From positions 558,001-622,000 of the forward strand of contig NZ_JAHXDI010000001.1 of NCBI RefSeq assembly GCF_023091865.1: a stretch of 64,000 nt of DNA, given 5' to 3'. The position numbers were made by a program, and so were the translations under genes. Position 1 is the stretch's first letter. Every line of letters starts with the position of its first letter. Below the pieces are notes generated by a model. The model did no database searches. It saw only the letters and a list, made by a program, of their open reading frames with translations, and was not told where the DNA came from. Positions 1 to 9,328 of this stretch are shown here, in pieces. Origin of the DNA: Chromohalobacter moromii (GTDB lineage Bacteria; Pseudomonadota; Gammaproteobacteria; Pseudomonadales; Halomonadaceae).

Positions 1-525
1 GATCTCTTCGAAGACGAAATCGCCCGCGGGCAGCGTCGATGGTATTCGCGCGATGGCGAAATCGAATTCGCCTTCCATGAGACGCGGAATCAGCTCGTGG
101 CTGACATCCACGTCGATGCTGACCTTGAGGTTGGGGCGGTCGCGATGCACGCGCTCCACCGCGCTGGTCAGCAGCGTGACGGCTGGCGCCATCACCGTCC
201 CCACCGAAACACTCCCCGCGCTGCCCGCATGCAATGCATTCAATTCGTCGCCTGCTTGATGAAGCGACGACATGATGCCGCGCGCGTGTCGAATCACCGT
301 CTCGCCGTACCAGTTGGGGGCGATGCCGCGCGGGTGACGGTCGAACAATACGAGGCCGAGCTGGTTTTCTAGCTCACCCAGCAGTTTGGATGCCGCCGGC
401 TGACTCATACCCAGGCGCTCGGCGGCGCGGTGCAGGTTGCGCAGCTCGTCTAGCGCGATGAACAACTGCAAATGGCGCAACTTTAGTCGCACCTTCATGA
501 ACCAGTCAGTGGGCAAGGAGCTCAT
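1..525 (-). CDS. LysR-family regulator, N-terminal 175 residues (cut by window edge)
   Basis: The reverse strand is open from an ATG at 525 to the window edge, so the C-terminal part of the effector domain is missing. The first 70 residues hold a LysR winged helix-turn-helix (RHLQLFIALDELRNLHRAAE, then RLGMSQPAASKLLGELE), followed by the start of the substrate-binding domain. The style is that of GbpR-like sugar regulators. It is divergent from the arabinose-type ABC transporter, the usual arrangement for a LysR protein that controls its neighbour, so I infer it regulates araFGH and the two downstream enzymes. The inducer cannot be read from the sequence. Confidence 0.9.
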   Translation of the reverse strand, partial: MSSLPTDWFMKVRLKLRHLQLFIALDELRNLHRAAERLGMSQPAASKLLGELENQLGLVLFDRHPRGIAPNWYGETVIRHARGIMSSLHQAGDELNALHAGSAGSVSVGTVMAPAVTLLTSAVERVHRDRPNLKVSIDVDVSHELIPRLMEGEFDFAIARIPSTLPAGDFVFEEI

Positions 526-582
526 GGTGTCTGGCCTCAGGAGAAAACAATAACAAAATGGATATCGGTATTTCTGTCAAGT

Positions 583-610
583 GGCATTAGTCGGTTATTT
601 CGCTGATGCC
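583..610. promoter_or_regulatory. candidate LysR operator between divergent genes
   Basis: An imperfect inverted repeat (GGCATTAG, 12-bp spacer, CTGATGCC; 7 of 8 positions pair) lies in the 160-bp gap between the LysR gene and the sugar-binding protein gene. Its position suits a regulator site serving both directions. There is no experimental support, and the repeat is short enough to be chance. Confidence 0.35.
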
Positions 611-684
611 TATTGTTCAGACTGTTAAGAAACCTGTTCTGCAGCACAACAACAACCCCTCGAAGGGATCCAGGAGGACGCCGG

Positions 685-1713
685 ATGTCATTAACAACAC
701 CTAAGACGCGTACGCTACGACCCATGACACGTACCCTACTGGGGATGGCCGTGGGCTTGGCGCTGAGCGCTGGGCCGTTGACGGCACAAGCCCAGAGCGA
801 TGAGGACGTCAAGATGGGCTTCATCGTCAAGAAGCCCGAACAGGCGTGGTTCATCAATGAGCAAGAGGCCGCGACCGCATTGGGTGAAGAGAAAGGCTTC
901 GAAGTGGTGCGCTTGTCGGGCGAAGATGGCCAGGAAGTGTTGAGTGCCATTGATAACCTCAACTCGCAAGGCGCTCAGGGCTTCGTGATCTGTCCGCCGG
1001 ATGTGCGGCTGGGGCCAGCGATCATGAACCGTGCCAAGCAATATGGCATGAAAGTGGTGACCGTCGACGATCGCTTTATCGGCAGCGATGGCGAGCCGAT
1101 GGAGAACGTGCCGCACTTGGGGATGTCCGGTTATAAGATCGGTGAGCAAGTCGGTAACGCCATCGCCGAAGAGATGGACAATCGCGGCTGGGATCCGGAC
1201 GAGGTCGCCGCACTGCGTATCACCAACTATGAACTGCCTACCGCAAAAGAGCGTACCGATGGCGCCACGGCTGCGTTGCTCGAGTCCGGTTTCAAGAAGG
1301 ACAACATCTTCGATGCGCCGCAGCAAAATACCGATACCAGCAGCGCCTTTTCGGCGGCATCGCCGGTGTTCTCCAAGCGTGGCGATTTCGAGCACTGGGT
1401 GATCTACGCCCTCAACGAAGAGAGCGTGCTAGGCGGCGTACGCGCGAGTGAACAGTACGGACTCGATCCGGAACAGGTCATCGGCGTGGGCATCAACGGC
1501 TCCGGCGCGGCGTTCGCGGAGTTCTCGCGTGAGACGCCTACTGGCTTCCACGGTACCGTTGCCGTGAGTTCGACCATGCATGGGCGCCAGTCGGCGGACA
1601 ACCTCTACCAGTGGATTACCGAAGGCGAGAAACCGCCGGCCAATACCGAGACGACCGGTAAGCTGATGACGCGGGACAACTGGCAAGACGTACGGGAAGA
1701 GCTGGGTTTGTAA
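685..1713 (+). CDS. araF: Periplasmic arabinose-type sugar-binding protein (AraF-like)
   Basis: This 342-residue solute-binding protein would deliver a sugar to the AraGH ABC importer. The ATG at 685 is preceded by a strong AGGAGG at 672-677; in-frame codons upstream lack such a site. The N-terminus is a Sec signal peptide with a likely cut near residue 36 (TAQA/QS). The mature part has the periplasmic-binding-protein I fold of the AraF/RbsB family, including the segment [18 protein letters not shown] typical of AraF. The next two genes encode the ATPase and permease. Arabinose is the likeliest ligand by resemblance, but related pentoses or galactose are possible. Confidence 0.9.
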   Translation: MSLTTPKTRTLRPMTRTLLGMAVGLALSAGPLTAQAQSDEDVKMGFIVKKPEQAWFINEQEAATALGEEKGFEVVRLSGEDGQEVLSAIDNLNSQGAQGFVICPPDVRLGPAIMNRAKQYGMKVVTVDDRFIGSDGEPMENVPHLGMSGYKIGEQVGNAIAEEMDNRGWDPDEVAALRITNYELPTAKERTDGATAALLESGFKKDNIFDAPQQNTDTSSAFSAASPVFSKRGDFEHWVIYALNEESVLGGVRASEQYGLDPEQVIGVGINGSGAAFAEFSRETPTGFHGTVAVSSTMHGRQSADNLYQWITEGEKPPANTETTGKLMTRDNWQDVREELGL

Positions 1714-1766
1714 GATCGATGCCCGCGCCACGTCGCGGGCATGCTTGTTTCCTTCAGGAGTGCCGT

Positions 1767-3260
1767 ATGTCCGAGGCTTTTCTTCGTTTCGATGATATTA
1801 CCGTCGAGTTTCCCGGTGTGAGGGCGCTCGACGGTGTGAGTTTTGCTGCGAAGGCCGGCGAGGTGCATGCCTTGATGGGCGAGAACGGCGCCGGGAAGTC
1901 GACCTTGCTCAAGGTACTCAGCGGCGTAAACCGTCCCTCCTCGGGCCAGTTGTGGATCGATGGCCAGTCGTATGTCTTTACCAACGCCCGAGAGGCATTG
2001 GCTCACGGCATCGCGATCATCTATCAAGAACTCACCTTGTCACCCAACTTATCGGTGGCCGAGAACCTGTTGCTGGGACAGTTGCCGGAGCGTCGCGGCT
2101 TCATCGACCGGCGTACCATGAAGGCGCGTGCTCGGGAGATTCTCGAAGATCTCGGCGAGGGGGAGATCGATCCGGCCACCAAGGTGCGAGAGCTGTCCAT
2201 CGGCCAACAGCAAATGATCGAGATTGGCCGTGCACTATTACGTGACGCCAAGATCATCGCCTTCGACGAACCCACGAGCAGCCTTTCCGTGCAGGAAACA
2301 CGGCAGCTCAAGCGCATCGTCGCGCGGCTACGCGAGGAAGGGCGCGTGGTGCTCTATGTCACGCACCGCATGGAAGAAGTCTTCGAGATGTGCGATGCGC
2401 TGACGGTATTCCGCGATGGGCGCCATATTTGCACCCACGAGACGTTGGACGGCGTCAATCAAGACACCTTGGTCGGCGAGATGGTGGGGCGTCAAATCGA
2501 GGACGTTTATGGCTTCAGGCAGCGTGCCATGGGCGACGTATTGATGCGTATCGACGGTCTTCAGGGGCGGGGCGTGAACGAGCCGGTCAGTCTGGAGGTG
2601 AAACGCGGCGAAGTGTTCGGTCTCTTCGGGCTTGTTGGCGCCGGGCGTAGCGAGTTGATGCGTTTGGTGTGTGGCGTGGAAAAGGCGAGCCAAGGGCAGG
2701 TGACGTTTCGCGGCAAAACCGGTGTCTTTACCTCGCCTCAACAGGCGATTCGTGCGGGCATCGCCATGTGTCCCGAGGACCGCAAATCCCAGGGAATCTT
2801 TCCCGTGGCGAGTGTCGCTGACAATCTCAATATCAGTTGTCGGCGCTTCTTCAAGCGCTGGGGCGTGTTTCGCCATGCTGGGCGTGAAGCCGATAACGCC
2901 AAGACTTATATCCAGCGTTTGAGTATCAAGACGCCGAACCATCGCACACCGATCAATACCCTCTCGGGGGGGAATCAGCAGAAGGTGATTGTCGGGCGCT
3001 GGCTGGCGGAGGAGATCGACTTGTTCGTGATGGACGAGCCCACGCGTGGCATCGACGTGGGGGCTCGACGCGATATCTACACCTTGCTGTATGACCTCGC
3101 GGACCAGGGTAAGGGCGTGATCGTGATTTCCAGCGACCTCGCTGAGGTCAGCTCGATCTGCGATCGCATCGGTGTCATGCGCGATGGCGCCCTGGTCGAT
3201 ATCGTACCGCGCGAGCAGGCGACCCAAGAGCGCCTGCTGGGACTGGCGCTTCCGGCTTGA
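1767..3260 (+). CDS. araG: Sugar ABC transporter ATP-binding protein, two ATPase domains (AraG-like)
   Basis: This 497-residue cytoplasmic ATPase has two tandem ABC domains, as in AraG, RbsA and XylG. The first has Walker A GENGAGKS at residues 38-45, signature LSIGQQQ and Walker [11 protein letters not shown]. The second has the degenerate P-loop usual for the family (GLVGAGRSE), signature LSGGNQQK and Walker [13 protein letters not shown]. The ATG at 1767 has CAGGAG upstream; a longer reading from 1719 would have no ribosome site. It lies about 50 bp after araF and before the permease, so it energises pentose import. Confidence 0.94.
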   Translation: MSEAFLRFDDITVEFPGVRALDGVSFAAKAGEVHALMGENGAGKSTLLKVLSGVNRPSSGQLWIDGQSYVFTNAREALAHGIAIIYQELTLSPNLSVAENLLLGQLPERRGFIDRRTMKARAREILEDLGEGEIDPATKVRELSIGQQQMIEIGRALLRDAKIIAFDEPTSSLSVQETRQLKRIVARLREEGRVVLYVTHRMEEVFEMCDALTVFRDGRHICTHETLDGVNQDTLVGEMVGRQIEDVYGFRQRAMGDVLMRIDGLQGRGVNEPVSLEVKRGEVFGLFGLVGAGRSELMRLVCGVEKASQGQVTFRGKTGVFTSPQQAIRAGIAMCPEDRKSQGIFPVASVADNLNISCRRFFKRWGVFRHAGREADNAKTYIQRLSIKTPNHRTPINTLSGGNQQKVIVGRWLAEEIDLFVMDEPTRGIDVGARRDIYTLLYDLADQGKGVIVISSDLAEVSSICDRIGVMRDGALVDIVPREQATQERLLGLALPA

Positions 3261-3312
3261 GTTGCCATCAATCGCATTGCTCACCCGCTAACAACATGAA
3301 GAGATTGACCAC

Positions 3313-4314
3313 ATGAGCACAAACAAAATGGCCGCTACCGACACCTCGCCGACGGCGCCAAAACCGCGGGCCAAGGCATTGCGCACGTTGCTCGACACCT
3401 CCGGGTTGATTGCGATTTTTTTCGTCCTCTTCATCGCTTTGGCGATATTCGTGCCGGACTTTCTGACCGGCCGCAATATCGTCGGATTGCTACTCTCGGT
3501 CACCCTGATCGGCACCATCGCGACCACCATGATGATGGTGCTGGCCCTCGGCGAGGTGGATTTGTCGGTCGCCTCCATCGTCGCCTTTACCGGCGTGGTG
3601 GCTGCCGTTGTGACGTCGACCTCGGGCAGCGTCTTCATTGGCGTGCTCGTGGGGGTCGCCGCCGGTGGCGCGGTGGGGGCCTTCAATGGCTTCGTGGTAT
3701 CCAAGTTCGGCATCAATTCATTGATTGCCACTTTGGCAGCGATGGAGTTCGTGCGCGGGTTGGCTTACATCACTTCCGGAGGTGATGCGGTCATGGTCAC
3801 CGTGCCGAGCTTCTTCGACTTGGGCAGTGCTTCATTTCTGGGGCTGACGTTGCCGGTATGGACCATGATCGCGTGTTTCGTGGTCTTCGGAATCGTGCTC
3901 AACATGACGGCGTTCGGACGCAACACCCTGGCGACCGGTGGTAATGCCGAGGCGGCGAGCTTGGCTGGGGTCAACGTCCGTCGTCTGAAGATTACCGTGT
4001 TCGCCCTTCAGGGCGTTGTCGCGGGCATCGCTGGGGTACTGTTGGCCTCGCGCATGGGGCTTGGCGACCCCAACACCTCGATGGGGCTAGAGCTGGCGGT
4101 GATTTCCGCCTGTGTGCTGGGTGGCGTCTCGCTGTCTGGTGGGGTGGCCTCGATCACCGGCGTGCTAGTCGGCGTTTTGATCATGGGCTGCGTACAGAAC
4201 GCGATGGGGCTACTCAACGTGCCCACCTTCTATCAGTATCTGGTACGCGGGGCGATCCTGCTGCTGGCGGTGATGTTCGACCGCTGGAAACAAACACGCC
4301 GCGCCAAGGGGTGA
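3313..4314 (+). CDS. araH: Sugar ABC transporter permease (AraH-like)
   Basis: This 333-residue inner-membrane permease of the AraH/RbsC/XylH family has about eight to ten hydrophobic segments after a polar N-terminal tail of some 25 residues. The conserved segment ALGEVDLSVASIVAFTGVVA and the late glycine-rich stretch VISACVLGGVSLSGGVASIT are family hallmarks. It would form the homodimeric channel with the AraG ATPase and the AraF receptor encoded upstream. The gene ends 6 bp before the SDR gene, so all five genes are likely one transcript. Confidence 0.93.
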   Translation: MSTNKMAATDTSPTAPKPRAKALRTLLDTSGLIAIFFVLFIALAIFVPDFLTGRNIVGLLLSVTLIGTIATTMMMVLALGEVDLSVASIVAFTGVVAAVVTSTSGSVFIGVLVGVAAGGAVGAFNGFVVSKFGINSLIATLAAMEFVRGLAYITSGGDAVMVTVPSFFDLGSASFLGLTLPVWTMIACFVVFGIVLNMTAFGRNTLATGGNAEAASLAGVNVRRLKITVFALQGVVAGIAGVLLASRMGLGDPNTSMGLELAVISACVLGGVSLSGGVASITGVLVGVLIMGCVQNAMGLLNVPTFYQYLVRGAILLLAVMFDRWKQTRRAKG

Positions 4315-4320
4315 CGTGCG

Positions 4321-5106
4321 ATGGCGGAAAGAGCGCCGCGCCTGCATGGCAAACATGTCTTCATTACCGGAGCGGCGGCCGGCATCGGCCGGGCCATGGC
4401 TGAGGCCTGTATCGAGGAAGGTGCGCACGTATCGCTAGCGGATATCGATCTCGAAGGCGCGCAAGCCGTCGCCCGGCAACTGCGCGATACCGGCGGGGTG
4501 GTTGTGGCGATCGCCTGCGATATTGCCGATCCCGCTTCTGTGAACATGGCGCTCGACGCGGCACGCGAGGCGCATGGGCCGGTCACGACTCTGATCAACA
4601 ATGCTGGGCGCAACGTCTTCCACACGCCGCTTGAAATGCCCGAGGCTGCCTGGCAGCGCTGCATGTCAGTGGATCTGGAAGGCGCTTGGCACTGCGCGCG
4701 CGGTGTGTTGCCAGACATGCTCGCGCAGGCGAGTGGCAGCATCATCAACGTGGCCTCGACGCATGCGTTTTCCATCCTGCCGGGCTGTTTTCCCTACGCG
4801 GTGGCCAAGCACGGTTTGATAGGGCTGACGCGGTCGCTGGGCATCGAATACGCTCGACAAGGCGTGCGCGTCAATGCCATCGCGCCGGGGTATATCGCTA
4901 CGCCCGCGGTCGAGGCACACTGGCAACGATTCGACGAGCCGGACGCGGCCAGGCAGCGGATCGAGGCGCTGTTGCCGCCGGGGCGCCTGGGAACGCCGCG
5001 GGAGGTCGCCATGACGTCGGTCTTTCTCGCCTCCGACGAGGCACCGTTCATCAACGCAAGCTGTATCACCATTGATGGCGGGCGCAGCGTGGTCTATCAC
5101 GATTGA
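4321..5106 (+). CDS. SDR-family NAD(P)-dependent sugar dehydrogenase
   Basis: This 261-residue short-chain dehydrogenase has the cofactor motif TGAAAGIG near residue 17, the structural NNAG, an active-site Ser in NVAST and the catalytic pair YAVAK, so the catalytic set is complete. It lies between the pentose transporter and an AraD1-family gene. That context suggests oxidation of the imported sugar, or of a sugar acid, in a non-phosphorylating route. L-arabinose 1-dehydrogenase is a reasonable guess, but the family cannot be assigned to a substrate by sequence alone. Confidence 0.85.
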   Translation: MAERAPRLHGKHVFITGAAAGIGRAMAEACIEEGAHVSLADIDLEGAQAVARQLRDTGGVVVAIACDIADPASVNMALDAAREAHGPVTTLINNAGRNVFHTPLEMPEAAWQRCMSVDLEGAWHCARGVLPDMLAQASGSIINVASTHAFSILPGCFPYAVAKHGLIGLTRSLGIEYARQGVRVNAIAPGYIATPAVEAHWQRFDEPDAARQRIEALLPPGRLGTPREVAMTSVFLASDEAPFINASCITIDGGRSVVYHD

Positions 5107-5147
5107 GCGACCCACCGTCACCGACTCGACCTTCAGGAGCCCATAAC

Positions 5148-6155
5148 ATGCAACTCGCACAAGCTCGGAACGACAATGGCGAGCGTTTCGTCCTGGTCAT
5201 CGAAGACGATCCGACACAGGCGCGTCGTCTAGATGACGTGGATAGCGTGCTAGCCCTGGCACTCACGGCGCTCGATCGCAATGTCGGGCTTGCCGCGTTG
5301 GTTGCCGAGTGGCCGGGAGAGGCCCGTATCGACGCCGCGGCATTGTCCGATCAAGGCCGCCTATTGGCACCGCTCGATCATCCCGACCCGGCGCACTTGC
5401 TGGTCACCGGCACCGGGTTGACGCATCTCGGCAGTGCCGAGGGGCGCGACAAGATGCACCGCCAAATGAACGAGGCAGATCAGAGCGAAGCGCCGCTCAC
5501 CGACTCGATGAAGATGTTCCGCAAGGGGCTCGAGGGCGGTAAACCGACCGGCGATGATTTCGGCGTGCAGCCGGAGTGGTTCTACAAGGGCGATGGCGGC
5601 ATCGTCATGGCCCCAGGCGAGGCGCTGCGCATGCCACATTTCGCGCTGGATGGCGGCGAAGAGCCCGAAATCGCCGGGCTGTATCTGATCGACAACGACG
5701 GCGCGCCGCGTCGCATCGGCTATGCGCTGGGCAACGAGTTCTCGGATCATGTCACCGAGCGCGAGAACTACCTGTACCTGGCGCATTCCAAGCTGCGTGC
5801 CTGTTCCTTCGGCCCGACGTTGCTCGTCGACGAACTGCCCGACGACGTGCAGGGCACATCGCGCATCCGGCGCGACGGCGGTGTGCTATGGGAGAAACCG
5901 TTCATCTCCGGCGAAGACAACATGTGCCACAGCCTCGCCAATCTCGAGGCACATCATTTCAAGTACGCGCAGTTCTGTCGGCCGGGTGACGTTCATGTGC
6001 ACTTCTTCGGCACTGCGACACTGAGCTTCAGCGACGGTATCAGTGCTCAGCCGGGAGATGTGTTCGAAATCGACGCCAAGCCATTCGCCCTACCATTGCG
6101 TAATCCGCTGGCAAAGGACGCCACCGCACCGGTGCCGAGCGTCAAACCTCTGTAA
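5148..6155 (+). CDS. AraD1/GguC-family enzyme of the FAH superfamily
   Basis: This 335-residue protein has a fumarylacetoacetate-hydrolase-like C-terminal half (GYALGNEFSDHVTE and following). It matches the AraD1/GguC family found next to arabinose and galactose ABC transporters. Family members are proposed to act on 2-keto-3-deoxy sugar acids, which fits the SDR gene upstream. The ATG at 5148 follows CAGGAG; an in-frame TTG at 5103 overlaps the SDR stop and is less likely. It is the last gene of the operon, followed by a strong hairpin. The exact reaction is inferred, not shown. Confidence 0.82.
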   Translation: MQLAQARNDNGERFVLVIEDDPTQARRLDDVDSVLALALTALDRNVGLAALVAEWPGEARIDAAALSDQGRLLAPLDHPDPAHLLVTGTGLTHLGSAEGRDKMHRQMNEADQSEAPLTDSMKMFRKGLEGGKPTGDDFGVQPEWFYKGDGGIVMAPGEALRMPHFALDGGEEPEIAGLYLIDNDGAPRRIGYALGNEFSDHVTERENYLYLAHSKLRACSFGPTLLVDELPDDVQGTSRIRRDGGVLWEKPFISGEDNMCHSLANLEAHHFKYAQFCRPGDVHVHFFGTATLSFSDGISAQPGDVFEIDAKPFALPLRNPLAKDATAPVPSVKPL

Positions 6156-6180
6156 GTCTTTCAGGCTATTTTGACCCGAA

Positions 6181-6218
6181 CCCCAACGGCCGCTGGAGCA
6201 TACCAGCGGCCGTTGGGG
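6181..6218. terminator. Bidirectional hairpin terminator between convergent units
   Basis: A perfect 16-bp inverted repeat (CCCCAACGGCCGCTGG and its complement) with a 6-bp loop lies between the end of the sugar operon and the end of the TRAP operon that runs toward it. The T-run is weak on both sides, but the stem is very stable. Confidence 0.75.
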
Positions 6219-6256
6219 TTGTGGCGGGTTGGCGTTGTGCTGAGGGAGTATGTCGG

Positions 6257-7558
6257 TCAGTTCATCGCTTGCGGTAGATACAATGCGATCCCAGGGAACA
6301 GGTGCAATAGCACCACGGCGAGGATCATTAGCAAGAAGAACGGCAGGGTAGCGCGGGTGATGGTGATGATGTCCTTGCCGGTCAGTCCCTGAATGACGAA
6401 CAGGTTGAAGCCGACCGGCGGTGTGATCTGCGACATTTCCACCACGATGACCAGGTAGATGCCGAACCAGATGAGGTCGATCCCTGCGCCTTCGATCAGC
6501 GGCATGATGATCGACGTGACCAGCAGGATCAGCGAGATACCGTCGAGGAAGCAGCCCAGTACCAATAAGAAGAGTGTCAGAACCACCAGCAGCATGGTTG
6601 GGGACAGTCCCATCTCGGCGATGGCGTTAGCGAGCTGCATGGGCAGTTGCGTGAAACTCATTGCCGAGGAGAGAAAAGAGGCGCCTGCGATGATGAAGGC
6701 GATCATGCACGCCGTGCGCAGCGCCGCGAAGAGCGAGTCGAGAAAGATGGCCTTGTTGAAGTGACCGTTGCCCCGCGCGATCAGCATCGACAGCACCACG
6801 CCGACGGCGGCGGCTTCGGTGGGCGAGGCCAGCCCGCCGTAGATGCTGCCCAGGATGCCGCCGATGAGCGCCAGTAGTGGGATCAACTGGGCGCTATTGC
6901 GAAGCTTCTGTCCGAACGGCATGTGGGCCGCGCCCTCGCCGGCACGCCCTTGGCGGTTGCCGACCAGCAACGACCAACCGATCAGGTAGGTCATGAACAG
7001 ACCCAGCAGCAGTAAGCCCGGCAGAATGCCGGCGATGAATAGCCGCGAGATTGACTGCTCGGTCACCACGCCGTAGACGATCATCATGATCGAAGGTGGA
7101 ATCAGCAGGCCCAGCGTCGAGGCGCTGGCCAGCGTGCCGATGGCAAGGTTACCGTCGTAGCCGCGGCGTTCCAGCTCGGGCAGCGTCATCTTGCCGACCG
7201 TGGCGCAGGTCGCCGCCGAAGAGCCGCATACGGCGGCGAACAGGCCGCTACCGATGATATTGGAATGCAGCAAGCGTCCCGGCAGGCGGTTGAGCCAGGG
7301 CGCCAGGGCGCGAAACATGTTGTCCGCAAGCCCCGAGCGAAACAGGATTTCTCCCATCCATACGAACATCGGCAGAGCGGTCAAATCCCAGCCGTAGCTG
7401 GCGCCCCAGAAGTCGGACGCCAGAATGGGGCCGGGCTCGAAACTGCCGAAGAACGTCAGGGCGATCCAGCCAGTTCCCAGCAGGGCAAAGGCGATCCATA
7501 CGCCGCCGCCGAGAAGCAGCGCCAGGGCGAGGATCGTGACGAGACTGAGGGTCAGCAT
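6257..7558 (-). CDS. dctM: TRAP transporter large permease (DctM-like)
   Basis: This 433-residue inner-membrane protein has about twelve hydrophobic segments and DctM signatures such as FAAVCGSSAATCATVGKM and the downstream LASASTLGLLIPPSIMMIVY. It would couple Na+ or H+ flow to uptake of an organic anion delivered by the binding protein. The ATG at 7558 has GAGAGGATACC upstream; the longer reading from 7621 lacks a signal. The small permease and binding-protein genes lie just upstream on the same strand, so this is the last gene of a dctP-dctQ-dctM operon. Confidence 0.94.
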   Translation of the reverse strand: MLTLSLVTILALALLLGGGVWIAFALLGTGWIALTFFGSFEPGPILASDFWGASYGWDLTALPMFVWMGEILFRSGLADNMFRALAPWLNRLPGRLLHSNIIGSGLFAAVCGSSAATCATVGKMTLPELERRGYDGNLAIGTLASASTLGLLIPPSIMMIVYGVVTEQSISRLFIAGILPGLLLLGLFMTYLIGWSLLVGNRQGRAGEGAAHMPFGQKLRNSAQLIPLLALIGGILGSIYGGLASPTEAAAVGVVLSMLIARGNGHFNKAIFLDSLFAALRTACMIAFIIAGASFLSSAMSFTQLPMQLANAIAEMGLSPTMLLVVLTLFLLVLGCFLDGISLILLVTSIIMPLIEGAGIDLIWFGIYLVIVVEMSQITPPVGFNLFVIQGLTGKDIITITRATLPFFLLMILAVVLLHLFPGIALYLPQAMN

Positions 7559-7586
7559 GACAAGGTATCCTCTCGCGTATGGCGGA

Positions 7587-8153
7587 TCATGAGTCACCGT
7601 CCTGTGGCTCGGGTGCCACATAAGAAGCAGGGGCCGTGAAAGCCGTGCGCAGGGTACCCAACAAGGTTTCGAGGAGCGCCACGCACATCAAAGCGATGCC
7701 AACGACGAGAACGCTTTGCGGTATCCATAGTGGAATGGCGAGCAATCCCGAGGACACATCGTTGTATTCGAGGCTTTCACGCACCAGGCCCACCAGTTCC
7801 CAAGTGAGCAGTACACTAAGCGCCAGCGCCACCAGCAGACAGAGTGTCTCGACCCATACGCGGGCACGCGGTGGCAGACGTGAAATGACCAGCGTCACGC
7901 GGATATGTGCGTGGTGCGTGAAGGTATAGGCTATGCTTAAAAAAGTGGCGCCCACCAGCAGATAAGCGGCCATTTCCGAGACGCCGGGAATTTCGAGCCC
8001 CAGGCGCGCGTTGCCCGCCAGGACCAGCAACGCATCCAGGCAGCGCAGTAGCACTTGAACGGTGACGATGGCACAGATCGCCAGCATGCAAGCCGCGGCG
8101 CCCCAAGCGCCGAGGCGATAGAGTCTGTCGAGTCGGTAGGTCATGTCGGTCAC
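7587..8153 (-). CDS. dctQ: TRAP transporter small permease (DctQ-like)
   Basis: This protein of about 188 residues has four hydrophobic segments, the usual size and topology of DctQ. The middle shows the family pattern VGATFLSIAYTFTHHAHIRV. A GTG at 8153 and an ATG at 8144 are both possible starts; neither has a strong ribosome site, so the start is uncertain by three codons. It lies between dctP and dctM and would form the membrane complex with DctM. Confidence 0.9.
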   Translation of the reverse strand: MTDMTYRLDRLYRLGAWGAAACMLAICAIVTVQVLLRCLDALLVLAGNARLGLEIPGVSEMAAYLLVGATFLSIAYTFTHHAHIRVTLVISRLPPRARVWVETLCLLVALALSVLLTWELVGLVRESLEYNDVSSGLLAIPLWIPQSVLVVGIALMCVALLETLLGTLRTAFTAPASYVAPEPQDGDS

Positions 8154-8252
8154 TCACGAATCGGGGGCGAAGACGTCATCTAACGTTCGCGACCGCCATG
8201 CATTATGGCGATCACGAAGCGTCGAATGTCGTCTTGGGTCGGATGTGACGCG

Positions 8253-9242
8253 TCAGTCGTCGGCCTGGCGCTCGCGATAGCGCTCGATCAGCATCTTGGC
8301 CTGATCGCCAGCGCGTTCCTGCCAGTTCTCGAACAGCGAGTCGCCGGCAGCCTCGAGATCCTTGGCCAGCTGGCCGCTGGGCTTGGAAATCGTGATGTCG
8401 TGTTCCTTCAGAGCCTTGGCGCTCTCGGCGCTGTCCTCGCGGCTGGCCTGCCAGCCACGTCGTTCGGCTTCAGCGGCGGCATCCAGCACGGCTTGCTGCG
8501 TCTCGTCATCGAGTTGGTCGAAGGCACGTTTATTGACGAACACGATGTTCTTGGGCAGCCACAAGTTGGCATCGCTGTAATGCGAGACATAGTCCCAGGC
8601 TGACATCGACTTACCCGTGGAGACCGACGTAATCATGGCGTCGACGCGTCCGGTGCTGAACGCAGTGGGAATATCGGCCTCTTCGGTTTCGGTGGGCGTG
8701 CCACCGAGATTCTCGACGAAGCGTTGCGTGTTGATGTTGGGGGCACGCACGCGCAGCCCCTCGAACTGCGATGCATCGGTCAGCTCGAAGTCGGTATAGA
8801 TGCCCTGCGCCGGCCACGGTACGGCATACAGCGGCATCAGGCCTTCATCGGCGAACATCTGGGTGATGATCGGCTTGGAGGCCTGCCAGAGGTCGTAGGC
8901 ATCTTCGTAGCTCCCGGCCAGTCCCGGCAAGGTATCCACTTCGTAGATCGGCGATTCGTTGGAGAGCGACGAAAGGAACACTTCGCCCGCCTGGACGGTG
9001 CCGCGTCGCACGGAAGGTTTGATCTCGGAGTGCGCGATCAACGAGCCGCCGCTATGCACAGTGATGTCCAGTTCACCGTCGGTAGCGTCGGCGACGTCCT
9101 CGGCGAATTGTTTGGTGTTCTGAGTATGAAAGCTGGCATCGCCATAGGGTGTGGCGAGGTTCCATTGCGCGGCCATGGCGCTGCTGGCAATGCCAAGCGA
9201 GCCGAGTGCCGCCAGCCAGGCGAAAGAATGCATCGTACGCAT
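8253..9242 (-). CDS. dctP: TRAP transporter substrate-binding protein (DctP-like)
   Basis: This 329-residue periplasmic protein starts at an ATG at 9242 after TGAGGAATTGAAC. It has a clear Sec signal peptide ending near SSAMAA. The DctP fold is recognisable from SFHTQNTKQFAEDV, the arginine-containing FEGLRVRAPNINTQRFVENL that normally holds the ligand carboxylate, and the segment GRVDAMITSVSTGKS. The ligand is not readable; the neighbouring VOC and pxpABC genes hint at an organic acid such as 5-oxoproline, but this is only context. The LysR gene directly upstream on the same strand is the likely regulator. Confidence 0.92.
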   Translation of the reverse strand: MRTMHSFAWLAALGSLGIASSAMAAQWNLATPYGDASFHTQNTKQFAEDVADATDGELDITVHSGGSLIAHSEIKPSVRRGTVQAGEVFLSSLSNESPIYEVDTLPGLAGSYEDAYDLWQASKPIITQMFADEGLMPLYAVPWPAQGIYTDFELTDASQFEGLRVRAPNINTQRFVENLGGTPTETEEADIPTAFSTGRVDAMITSVSTGKSMSAWDYVSHYSDANLWLPKNIVFVNKRAFDQLDDETQQAVLDAAAEAERRGWQASREDSAESAKALKEHDITISKPSGQLAKDLEAAGDSLFENWQERAGDQAKMLIERYRERQADD

Positions 9243-9328
9243 GTTCAATTCCTCATTGTTATTGAACTTGGAAGACGATTTCATTCTTCAAGTGGCGATG
9301 CGTTGGCGTCAAATCGTTAATTCTGATG

